Shown here piece by piece: positions 13,247-21,077 of a DNA stretch of 29,630 nt. Below the pieces are notes generated by a model that saw only the letters and a list, made by a program, of their open reading frames with translations, was not told where the DNA came from and ran no database searches. Numbering within the stretch: the stretch's first letter is position 1; every line of letters starts with the position of its first letter. Made by a program: the position numbers and the translations under genes. Source of the DNA: RGIG9115 sp045644665 (GTDB lineage: Bacteria > Bacillota > Clostridia > UBA1381); the NCBI GenBank assembly GCA_045644665.1, contig JAZRHH010000035.1, positions 1 through 29,630 of the forward strand. Direction: 5' to 3'.

Positions 13247-15691
13247 ATGAAACAGTATGAAGTCACAGGAATGACCTGCGCGGCATGCTCTGCCAGGGTA
13301 GAAAAAGCCGTGTCCGCTCTTTCAGGCGTTAATTCATGCTCTGTAAATTTACTTACAAACTCCATGCAGGTAGAAGGCACCGCCTCTGACGCTGAAATAA
13401 TAAAAGCTGTAGAGGATGCAGGCTACGGAATAAATTACAAAAAAGATAAACCAAAAAATGACATTTTAAAGGACAGGGAAACGCCTATTATAAAAAGGCG
13501 TCTTATATATTCTATTGGGTTCCTGATTATACTTATGTACTTCTCAATGGGGCATATGATTGGAATTCCGATGATAAATTACTTTCATAAAAACCCTCTT
13601 GCAAACGGTCTTTTACAATTGCTTCTTTCAAGTGTGATTTTAGTAATAAATAAAAAGTTTTTTATAAGTGGATTTAAGGCACTTGTGCAAAAGGCTCCAA
13701 ACATGGATACCCTGGTAGCTCTTGGCTCAGGAGCATCATTTATATACAGCGTTTATGCACTATTTGAGATGACTAATGCTTATGTTGCAGGGAATATAGC
13801 TCTTGCACAAACATTTTTGCATGAGCTGTACTTTGAGTCTGCAGCCATGATACTGACACTTATTACTGTCGGGAAAATGCTTGAGGCAAGGTCTAAGGGG
13901 AAAACAACAAATGCGCTTAGAAGTCTTTTAGATTTAAAGCCAAAGGTTGCTACCATTATAGTAAACCACAAAGAAAATGTTGTTCCGGCAGATGAGCTAA
14001 AACCGGGAGATACTTTTATTGTAAAGCAAGGAGAAAGCTTTCCTACAGACGGGATTATAATTGAAGGCAGCTGCACTATAGACGAATCCATGCTCACAGG
14101 CGAAAGCATACCAGTTTATAAATCTACAGGCGACAGTATATCGGGGGCTACAATAAACAAATCAGGCTATGTAATATGCTCCGTCACTAAAACAAATGAA
14201 GAAACAGCCCTTGCACAAATAATTAAAATGGTAGAAGATGCGTCAGCATCAAAAGCACCAATTGCAAAAATTGCGGACAAGGTTTCCGGAGTATTTGTTC
14301 CTGTTGTTATGGCAATAGCCATTATAACTATTCTGGTATGGTATTTTGCAGGACAAACCTTTGGATTTTCTCTGGCAAGAGGCATTTCTGTTCTTGTAAT
14401 TAGCTGCCCTTGTGCACTTGGACTTGCTACACCTGTGGCAATTATGGTAGGCAGCGGTATGGGCGCTAAGAACGGAATATTGTTTAAAACCGCAGCAGCC
14501 TTGGAAGAAACCGGAAAAATAAAAATTGTTGCACTTGACAAAACAGGTACAATCACAACCGGGACACCAAAGGTAACAGATATAGTAACTTTTAATGACA
14601 TAGACAAAGACGAGCTTTTAACTCTTGCAGCATCGCTGGAAGCAAAAAGTGAACATCCTCTTGCTTCCGCTATTGTTGAAGAAGGAAACAAAAGAGGCTG
14701 CAAAATTTTAAAAAGTACCGAATTTGAGGCTGTTGCAGGCAGCGGCATCCGCGCTTTTATAGACGGAAAAAGCGTTCATGGCGGAAACATTAAATTTATA
14801 GAAGAAGTATGCAGCGTACCGGAGGATATAAAGGCTATTGCCTCTTCCCTTTCCTCAAAGGGCAAAACACCTTTGTTTTTTGCCTTAAACAGCCATCCGG
14901 CAGGTATTATAGCAGTGGCAGATACAATCCGTGACGACAGTGCAGAAGCAATTAAAGAGCTTCAGGGCATGGGCATTAAGGTTGTTATGATAACAGGGGA
15001 CAACGAGCAAACTGCCCATGCTATAAAAGAGCAGGTAAACATTGATGACTTTTATGCCGAAATCATGCCTGACGGCAAGGACAGCATAATAAAGGATCTG
15101 AAAAAACAAGGTAAAACCGCCATGGTAGGTGACGGAATAAACGACGCTCCTGCACTTACAAGTGCAGATGTTGGAATTGCAATAGGTGCCGGAACAGATG
15201 TGGCAATTGATGCGGCAGATATTGTTCTTATGAAAAACAGTCTGCCTGATGTGGCAGCAGCCATAAGACTAAGCCGCCGAACTCTTAAAAACATTCGTGA
15301 AAATTTATTCTGGGCGTTTATTTATAACATAATCGGGATACCACTTGCGGCAGGTGTATTTATTCCTATGTTTAATATTAAATTAAATCCCATGTTTGGG
15401 GCAGCAGCTATGAGTCTTTCAAGCTTTTGTGTTGTAACTAATGCACTGCGTCTTAACTTTTTTAAATCAAAATATAAGGAGAATAAAAAAATGGAAAAGT
15501 TTATGAAAATTGAAGGTATGATGTGCCAGCACTGTCAGGCAAGAGTAAAAAAATGTTTAGAAGAGCTTGACGGCGTTACAGAGGCTATTGTAAGTCACGA
15601 AACCGACAGCGCAAGAGTTTTCTTATCTAAAGAAATACCTGATGAAATATTAAAAAAGACAGTAGAAGATCAGGGATACAAAGTACTATAA
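13247..15691 (+). CDS. copA: Copper-exporting P1B-type ATPase with N- and C-terminal metal-binding domains
   Basis: Pumps Cu+ out of the cell using ATP. The 814-residue protein starts with an HMA domain (GMTCAAC, Cys11 and Cys14), then membrane helices, actuator TGES, the ion-path motif CPC (387-389), phosphorylation site D431-KTGT, SEHPLA, MITGDN and VGDGINDAPA. After the last helices a second HMA domain follows (C760-x2-C763 in GMMCQHC), which is unusual in position. Just before it is an in-frame AAGGAG with ATG at 15491. Start ATG 13247 has GGGAG 8 bases upstream; a longer reading frame would overlap comF. No CsoR or CopY regulator is in view; expression probably follows the hemZ operon. 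Confidence 0.95.
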   Translation: MKQYEVTGMTCAACSARVEKAVSALSGVNSCSVNLLTNSMQVEGTASDAEIIKAVEDAGYGINYKKDKPKNDILKDRETPIIKRRLIYSIGFLIILMYFSMGHMIGIPMINYFHKNPLANGLLQLLLSSVILVINKKFFISGFKALVQKAPNMDTLVALGSGASFIYSVYALFEMTNAYVAGNIALAQTFLHELYFESAAMILTLITVGKMLEARSKGKTTNALRSLLDLKPKVATIIVNHKENVVPADELKPGDTFIVKQGESFPTDGIIIEGSCTIDESMLTGESIPVYKSTGDSISGATINKSGYVICSVTKTNEETALAQIIKMVEDASASKAPIAKIADKVSGVFVPVVMAIAIITILVWYFAGQTFGFSLARGISVLVISCPCALGLATPVAIMVGSGMGAKNGILFKTAAALEETGKIKIVALDKTGTITTGTPKVTDIVTFNDIDKDELLTLAASLEAKSEHPLASAIVEEGNKRGCKILKSTEFEAVAGSGIRAFIDGKSVHGGNIKFIEEVCSVPEDIKAIASSLSSKGKTPLFFALNSHPAGIIAVADTIRDDSAEAIKELQGMGIKVVMITGDNEQTAHAIKEQVNIDDFYAEIMPDGKDSIIKDLKKQGKTAMVGDGINDAPALTSADVGIAIGAGTDVAIDAADIVLMKNSLPDVAAAIRLSRRTLKNIRENLFWAFIYNIIGIPLAAGVFIPMFNIKLNPMFGAAAMSLSSFCVVTNALRLNFFKSKYKENKKMEKFMKIEGMMCQHCQARVKKCLEELDGVTEAIVSHETDSARVFLSKEIPDEILKKTVEDQGYKVL
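15476..15691 (+). other. Possible internal start: free CopZ-like chaperone from copA
   Basis: AAGGAG (15476-15481), a 9-base spacer and ATG 15491, in frame with copA, would give a 66-residue HMA protein starting MEKFMKIEGMMCQHC and ending at the copA stop. This is the right size for a CopZ copper chaperone. The site may equally be chance in a purine-rich linker. Confidence 0.45.
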
Positions 15692-15712
15692 AATTTTTGT
15701 TTGATTTGACAG

Positions 15713-15741
15713 TAGACAAAAAAACAGTTTTTTTATATAAT
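15713..15741 (+). promoter_or_regulatory. Promoter for the LRR/stalk gene
   Basis: TAGACA, 17 bases, TATAAT. A TTGACA at 15706 has too long a spacing to the same -10 box. Confidence 0.6.
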
Positions 15742-15777
15742 TAAGTAAATTAATTTATCTACAAAGGGATTCTAAAT

Positions 15778-16680
15778 ATGAAAAAGATAATAAGCACACT
15801 TCTTGCCTTTGCAATATGCTCTGCGCCTCTTGCAGCACTTGCAAAGACAGAGGCTAAAAATACAGACGGATATACTGTAATAAGCGGCGAAGGTAAACTT
15901 TCAAACTACACAAACCTTGAACCGTCACCCTTTACAAATGACAGCACTAACATTTCATATGTTGCAATAACCTCGGGAATTACAAACATAGGAAACAATA
16001 CTTTTAAAGATTGTGATTATTTAAGGGATGTTCTTCTTCCCTCGTCGGTAACAACAATCGGAAGCCAAAGCTTTGCCGGATGCGACAGTCTTACAAAGGT
16101 TATTATTCCATACGGGGTAACACATATAATGAGCTATGCTTTTATAGACTGCAAAAATCTGCAGGAAGTTTACATTCCTGATTCTGTTACAATAATTGGC
16201 GAGAGTGCTTTTTACGGCTGTGATAACCTAACAATTTATGCAGGAGAAAACCTGGCTGTAAAATCATATTGCCAAAACGATAACATAAGATATGTAAAAA
16301 CAGACAAGGTACAAAACGTGGTATCAGATGTTCTTCAGGATATAAAAATTATAATTAATGGTGCAGAGTTTTCATACAAATATCCTGTTGTTATGAAAAA
16401 CAGCTCCACTATGATACCTCTTAGAAACATCTTTGAAGCTGTAGGTTGCAGCGTTTGGTGGGACGACAGCACAAAGACCGCCTATGCTTCCAAAGGCGAT
16501 GTTACACTTGGTCTTAAAACCGGCTCTGACATCATTTCCGTAAACGAGCAAGAAAAAACCCTTGCAACACCTACGAGCCTTATTTGCGACAATACTATGG
16601 TCCATATAAGAGCAGTAGAGCATCTTGGAATAAATGTAGAGTGGAACGGGGACACAAGAACAATTAATATTTCTTACTAA
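15778..16680 (+). CDS. Secreted BspA-like leucine-rich repeat protein with stalk domain
   Basis: The 300-residue product has a signal peptide (MKKIISTLLAFAICSAPLAALA). Residues of about 55-150 form four BspA-type leucine-rich repeats (LRR_5), seen as TNIGNNTFKDCDYL, TTIGSQSFAGCDSL, THIMSYAFIDCKNL and TIIGESAFYGCDNL. Residues of about 185-300 are a complete copper-amine-oxidase N-terminal 'stalk' domain (IIINGAEFSY ... MIPLRNIFEAVGCSVWWD ... NVEWNGDTRTINI) with no catalytic domain. Such repeats mediate binding to host or other cells and polymers, and the stalk domain is commonly linked to cell-wall attachment in clostridia. AAAGGGA precedes the ATG. Confidence 0.88.
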   Translation: MKKIISTLLAFAICSAPLAALAKTEAKNTDGYTVISGEGKLSNYTNLEPSPFTNDSTNISYVAITSGITNIGNNTFKDCDYLRDVLLPSSVTTIGSQSFAGCDSLTKVIIPYGVTHIMSYAFIDCKNLQEVYIPDSVTIIGESAFYGCDNLTIYAGENLAVKSYCQNDNIRYVKTDKVQNVVSDVLQDIKIIINGAEFSYKYPVVMKNSSTMIPLRNIFEAVGCSVWWDDSTKTAYASKGDVTLGLKTGSDIISVNEQEKTLATPTSLICDNTMVHIRAVEHLGINVEWNGDTRTINISY

Positions 16681-16710
16681 AAAAGTGGTTGCATAAGCAA
16701 CCACTTTTTT
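16681..16710. terminator. Bidirectional terminator
   Basis: AAAAGTGGTTGC / GCAACCACTTTT, a 12-base perfect stem with loop ATAA and a T-run, serving the converging LRR and glucokinase genes. Confidence 0.92.
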
Positions 16711-17657
16711 TATAAGCTTAATAGTGCAGCACCAATTACCCCTGCATCATTACCAAGTACAGCCGTACATAGTGTAGTTTTTGGAAGGTCTGTTTCCTTT
16801 GCATATCGCTCAACTGAAACGTGCTTCATTATCATATCTATAAGAGGCTGTCCCTCTTTTGATACGCCTCCGCCAATAACAATCATCTCCGGCTGGAATA
16901 TATTAATTATGTTTGTAATGCCGGCCGAAAAATTTTCTACAAACTTTTCAACTACTGCCTTTCCTACAGGGCAGCCGCTACGCATTGCATCAAATGAGGT
17001 TTTACCTCCTGCATCTTCAGGGTTTCCGCCTGCAAGACTGGCTAAGATACTGTCAGGGTTTTCTGCAATGGCTTTTTTTGTTTGCTTTACAAGGGCTGTT
17101 GCAGAGCCATATACCTCCCAGCAACCCTTTCTTCCGCAATTACACCTTTCACCATTTACATCAATTACCATATGACCAACTTCACCGCCGCAGCTGTTGA
17201 AACCGTTATATATTTTTTTGTTTATAATAATTCCGCCGCCAATTCCGGTGCCAATTGTTATCATAACCGAGTTATCAGCATCCTTTGTTGCCCCGGCATA
17301 TGCCTCTCCAAGAGCCGCACAGTCCGCATCGTTTCCAAGGAATACCGGGACATTAATTTTTTTCTGTATCATTTTGGCAATGGGCGTGTTGTGGAAATTT
17401 ATATTCTCACAGTGGAGTATAAGTCCTGTAGCTGTATCACTGCAGCCCGGAACACCTATTCCCACAGACTCTACATCATCTACAGTAATATTGTTTTTTT
17501 TCATAATTTGCTCACAAAGGGCAATTATATCATTTACAATTTCTGTATCCGGTCTTGATGAATTTGCCGGAGTAGATACCTTATCAACAAGCTCAAATTT
17601 ATCATTTACAATGCCGGCAACAAGGTTTGTTCCGCCTATATCTATACCTATTCTCAT
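16710..17657 (-). CDS. glcK: ROK-family glucokinase
   Basis: Phosphorylates glucose (or a related hexose) with ATP. The 315-residue protein begins MRIGIDIGGTNLVAGI, the ATP-binding phosphate-1 motif. GNDADCAALGEA holds the catalytic Asp, and TIGTGIGGGIIIN the second phosphate loop. The ROK zinc site is GGEVGHM plus CNCGRKGCWE, where Glu and His contact the sugar. GGGVSKEGQPL is the adenosine motif. AGAGGT lies before the ATG. It starts 18 bases after the PIG-L gene, so the two form one unit. Sugar preference within ROK kinases is hard to read; N-acetylmannosamine or other hexoses are alternatives. Confidence 0.88.
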   Translation of the reverse strand: MRIGIDIGGTNLVAGIVNDKFELVDKVSTPANSSRPDTEIVNDIIALCEQIMKKNNITVDDVESVGIGVPGCSDTATGLILHCENINFHNTPIAKMIQKKINVPVFLGNDADCAALGEAYAGATKDADNSVMITIGTGIGGGIIINKKIYNGFNSCGGEVGHMVIDVNGERCNCGRKGCWEVYGSATALVKQTKKAIAENPDSILASLAGGNPEDAGGKTSFDAMRSGCPVGKAVVEKFVENFSAGITNIINIFQPEMIVIGGGVSKEGQPLIDMIMKHVSVERYAKETDLPKTTLCTAVLGNDAGVIGAALLSL

Positions 17658-17675
17658 TTTCTACCTCTTTTTATT

Positions 17676-18527
17676 TTAGAATGGGAAAAACTTCTCTTTA
17701 AGCTCATCTGTAAGAGGCTCACCATATTCAGAAATCTCAAACGCTTCTGCATATCTTACCTTGCTTCCCTTTTCCTCTCCATACTTTTCAATAAGCTCTT
17801 TTCTAAAACGTGCTGCTGTTTTTGCATATCTTACAGCATATCCATGTGTATGTGCCATTACTTCTTCATCTGTAGTATCAGCCGTAATGTTCATACCCTT
17901 AAGCCATTCAAAACGCTCTTCCTTGCCTTCCGGAACCTGATCAAGAATACCCTTTGTATACGGAAGCCATTCATAAACCTGGCATACGTTAAGGTCTGCA
18001 ATTTTAAGCTTGGTGTCTATTTCGTCATCAACATTTATTATTACATCAGCCTTAAATACAGGGTTTGTAAATTTGTCCTCGTTAAATAAAATAACAGGCA
18101 TTTTGCGCATTGCAGGAACTTCCGGGCACTCGTGTGGAACAATTAAAACATATGAAGCGTCCTGAACAAGCTGACCTACTGCACGGTGGTCTGCATGATA
18201 GTCGTTTGTACGGTGTGTTATAATCATATCAGGACTATATTCGCGGATATATCTTATAAGGCGTTTACGTGTTGCAAGGTCTGCAACTATGTTACAGTCA
18301 GGTATATCCCACACATCATATGTAACACCAAGGAGCTCTGCAACTGCTTGCGACTCCTTTGCACGGCATGCTGTTGTTTCCTCCGGAGACATTATATGAT
18401 GTCCTCCGCAGCCGTTACACATACTGAGTATACGAACATCATAGCCCATTTTAACATACTTGCTTGCAAGTCCCCCGCATCGGAATTCGTTGTCGTCCTG
18501 GTGTGCACCAATCATTAAAATTTTCAT
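17676..18527 (-). CDS. PIG-L family deacetylase (LmbE-like)
   Basis: A 283-residue zinc-dependent deacetylase, of the family that removes acetyl groups from GlcNAc-containing molecules. It begins MKILMIGAHQDDNEFRCGG with the metal site AHxDD in the form HQDD (usual form HPDD), and the third ligand is in NDYHADHRAVG. Length and layout fit bacterial LmbE-like enzymes, whose substrates include GlcNAc-PI, mycothiol or bacillithiol precursors and chitooligosaccharides. It may prepare an amino sugar, in keeping with the adjoining sugar kinase and nagB elsewhere in the window. ATG 18527 fits AAAGGAAG; a 13-residue upstream extension would overlap the hairpin. Confidence 0.85.
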   Translation of the reverse strand: MKILMIGAHQDDNEFRCGGLASKYVKMGYDVRILSMCNGCGGHHIMSPEETTACRAKESQAVAELLGVTYDVWDIPDCNIVADLATRKRLIRYIREYSPDMIITHRTNDYHADHRAVGQLVQDASYVLIVPHECPEVPAMRKMPVILFNEDKFTNPVFKADVIINVDDEIDTKLKIADLNVCQVYEWLPYTKGILDQVPEGKEERFEWLKGMNITADTTDEEVMAHTHGYAVRYAKTAARFRKELIEKYGEEKGSKVRYAEAFEISEYGEPLTDELKEKFFPF

Positions 18528-18563
18528 GTTGTTTCTTTCTTCCTTTCTTGCAAATAAATATAG

Positions 18564-18594
18564 CAATATGCAATCTTTTTAAGATTGCATATTG
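18564..18594 (-). terminator. Hairpin after greA
   Basis: Perfect 14-base stem CAATATGCAATCTT / AAGATTGCATATTG with a 3-base loop, starting 1 base past the greA stop and about 37 bases before the PIG-L start. The tail is poor in T, so read-through is possible. Confidence 0.7.
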
Positions 18595-18595
18595 A

Positions 18596-19075
18596 TTATT
18601 TTTTTATGCTGACAATTTTAAAGGTTGCAATATCATCAAATGCTTTAACCTTAACCTCGTCACCGGCTTTTTTGTTAAGAAGTGCAGCGCCGATTGGTGA
18701 CTCGTAAGAAAGTCTGTTCTTTTCAAGGTCTGCCTCCATTGAGCCAACAAGAGTATAAGTTAGCTCTTCATCCATGTCAACGTCGTATATTGTTACTGTT
18801 GTACCAGGTGTAATAGTATCAGACTTTGTTTTTTTGCTGTCTACCACCTTTGCAAACTTAATCATTTCCTCAAGTCTGCTAATTTCTGCTTCTACCTCTG
18901 CCTGCTCATTTTTTGCTTCATCATATTCTGCATTTTCTGAAAGGTCACCAAAAGAACGAGCTTCTTTGATTTTTTCAGAAACTTCTTTTCTTGTTTTTGT
19001 TTTTAAAGTTTCAAGCTTTTCCTTTGCTTCTTCAAGTCCTTGTTTGGTAAACTCATAAACTTTTTCTGTATTCAT
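18596..19075 (-). CDS. greA: Transcription elongation factor GreA
   Basis: Rescues backtracked RNA polymerase by stimulating cleavage of the RNA 3' end. The 159-residue length is typical. The N-terminal half is the coiled coil with the conserved tip region SFGDLSENAEYDEAKNEQ, whose acidic Asp and Glu coordinate the catalytic Mg2+; the C-terminal FKBP-like part includes ESPIGAALLNKKAGDEV. ATG 19075 is used because TTGGAGA stands 7 bases before it; a 17-residue in-frame extension overlaps the promoter. Confidence 0.97.
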   Translation of the reverse strand: MNTEKVYEFTKQGLEEAKEKLETLKTKTRKEVSEKIKEARSFGDLSENAEYDEAKNEQAEVEAEISRLEEMIKFAKVVDSKKTKSDTITPGTTVTIYDVDMDEELTYTLVGSMEADLEKNRLSYESPIGAALLNKKAGDEVKVKAFDDIATFKIVSIKK

Positions 19076-19108
19076 ACAAAAATCTCCAATCATATTTACT
19101 AACACAGT

Positions 19109-19138
19109 ATTATACACCATATACACTCATAAAATCAA
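19109..19138 (-). promoter_or_regulatory. Promoter for greA
   Basis: On the minus strand TTGATT, 18 bases, TATAAT, ending about 34 bases before the greA start. Confidence 0.7.
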
Positions 19139-19247
19139 TACAATTTTAAAAATTTGTACAGTTTTTTTAAATAAAAACTTATGCCTGAATAAAATCTTCC
19201 TGTTTTATAAATAATTAATATTGAAACAACGAAATGGAGATGTAATT

Positions 19248-21077
19248 ATGAAAAATTCAATGCTTTATCCAAAAGTAACTGCTACAAGAAGAATATACGA
19301 TATGTGCGGAATGTGGAATTTTAAATTTGACCCGGACGGTGTGGGAGATGCAGAAAACTGGCAAAGAGGACTTCCCTTCCCTCTTTCTATGGTTGTACCC
19401 TCAAGCTTTAACGATTATTTTACCGAAAAATGGCAAAGAGAATATACAGGTGATTTCTGGTATGAGACGGAGCTTTTTGTACCGGAGGAATGGTCAGGTC
19501 ATAATCTTGATTTGAGATTTGACGCCGTAACCCACAGAGCAACCGTATATGTAAACGGAACAGAAATTACAAAACACGAGGGTGGATTTTTGCCTTTTAC
19601 AGCCAGGATAAATGATGTGGCAAAATTTAACGAAAAAAATATTGTTGTTGTAAAAGTAAACAACGAGCTTACACGTGCCACACTCCCTGCCGGAGAAACA
19701 AAAAAACTCTCTGACGGAAGAAAGATGAGTAAGCCTTATTTTGACTTTTTTAACTACTCGGGAATTAACAGACCTGTAAGACTTGTTGCAACACCTAAGG
19801 AGTCTATTATTGATTTTACGGTCAATCACAAACTCTTGGGAGACAGCTCAATTACAGAATACACTGTGGAAACAACCGGTAACAACAATATAGAAATAGA
19901 TGTTTTTGACGAAAGCGGCGAGTTTATTGCAAAAGCCAAGGGCAAAACAGGTGAAATTAAAATAGAAAATGTACATCTTTGGAATGTACGCAACTCCTAT
20001 CTTTACAAGTTTTTTATAAGAATAAAGAACCAAGAAAATGTTATTGATGAATATATAACAGATATTGGAATAAGAACTGTTGAGATTGAGGGTACAAATA
20101 TTCTTATAAATAAAAAGCCTGTTTATCTTAAAGGCTATGGAAAGCACGAGGATTCTGTTTTCTACGGACGAGGCTACAATCCAGGAGCGTATAAAAGGGA
20201 TTTTGAGCTTATGAAGTGGAGCGGCGCAAACTCTTTCAGAACTGCTCATTACCCATACAGCGAGGAACTTATGCAGCTTGCAGACAAAGAGGGATTTCTT
20301 GTAATTGATGAAGTTGCGGCAGTTGGTTTTTTTGAAAGCTTAATGAATTTTATGGACGCTTCATCAAAGGCAAGTACCGGATTTTTTACACACGAGGACG
20401 TGCATACAAAAACAAAAGAGGTTCACAAGGCTGCTATAAAAGAGCTTATAGACAGAGATAAAAACTATGCCTGTGTTTTTGCCTGGAGTCTTATGAACGA
20501 GCCGGAAACAACAAACGAAGCGGCTGTACCTTATTTTAAGGATATATTTGAATATGCGGCTACTCTTGATGTTCAAAAAAGGCCAAAAACCTACGCCATG
20601 ATTGCTATGTCACTCCCCGACACATGCACATGCTACAACGTGGCAGACTTTATATGCCTTAACAGGTATTACGGCTGGTATATGCAAGGGGGCTTTGAAA
20701 TATGCGACGCAAAGAAACAGTTCATAGGTGAAATGGACAAATGGAAAGAAAAACGTCTTAATAAACCCTTTGTTTTTTCAGAGTTTGGTGCAGATACCTT
20801 TGCCGGACTTCACAAGCTACCAAGCGTTATGTGGAGCGAGGAATATCAGGTGGAATATTTGAAAATGCAATTTGAAGTGTTTGACAGCTATGATTTTGTT
20901 AAGGGCGAGCAGATTTGGAATTTTGCAGACTTCCAGACAACAGAGGGTATTATGCGTGCAGACGGAAATAAAAAGGGTATTTTTACAAAGGACAGACAGC
21001 CAAAGCTTGCAGCATACCTTCTTAAAGACAGATGGGAGAGAGTAAAAAACAACTACAAGGAAGAGGAGAAAAAGTAA
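19248..21077 (+). CDS. uidA: Beta-glucuronidase (GH2)
   Basis: Splits beta-D-glucuronides, releasing glucuronate; cytoplasmic, as no signal peptide is seen. The 609-residue protein has the GH2 layout: sugar-binding domain (1-180), immunoglobulin-like domain, TIM barrel. Acid/base Glu418 is in SLMNEPETT, nucleophile Glu512 in FVFSEFGADT. The N-x-K pair that recognises the glucuronate carboxylate is present as Asn574 and Lys576 in DGNKKGIFTKDR, separating it from beta-galactosidases. A long segment between AVGFFESL and AIKELIDRDK corresponds to the loop-1 region of gut glucuronidases that act on small drug conjugates. ATG 19248 follows TGGAGATG. The partner transporter starts on the base after its stop. 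Confidence 0.95.
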   Translation: MKNSMLYPKVTATRRIYDMCGMWNFKFDPDGVGDAENWQRGLPFPLSMVVPSSFNDYFTEKWQREYTGDFWYETELFVPEEWSGHNLDLRFDAVTHRATVYVNGTEITKHEGGFLPFTARINDVAKFNEKNIVVVKVNNELTRATLPAGETKKLSDGRKMSKPYFDFFNYSGINRPVRLVATPKESIIDFTVNHKLLGDSSITEYTVETTGNNNIEIDVFDESGEFIAKAKGKTGEIKIENVHLWNVRNSYLYKFFIRIKNQENVIDEYITDIGIRTVEIEGTNILINKKPVYLKGYGKHEDSVFYGRGYNPGAYKRDFELMKWSGANSFRTAHYPYSEELMQLADKEGFLVIDEVAAVGFFESLMNFMDASSKASTGFFTHEDVHTKTKEVHKAAIKELIDRDKNYACVFAWSLMNEPETTNEAAVPYFKDIFEYAATLDVQKRPKTYAMIAMSLPDTCTCYNVADFICLNRYYGWYMQGGFEICDAKKQFIGEMDKWKEKRLNKPFVFSEFGADTFAGLHKLPSVMWSEEYQVEYLKMQFEVFDSYDFVKGEQIWNFADFQTTEGIMRADGNKKGIFTKDRQPKLAAYLLKDRWERVKNNYKEEEKK

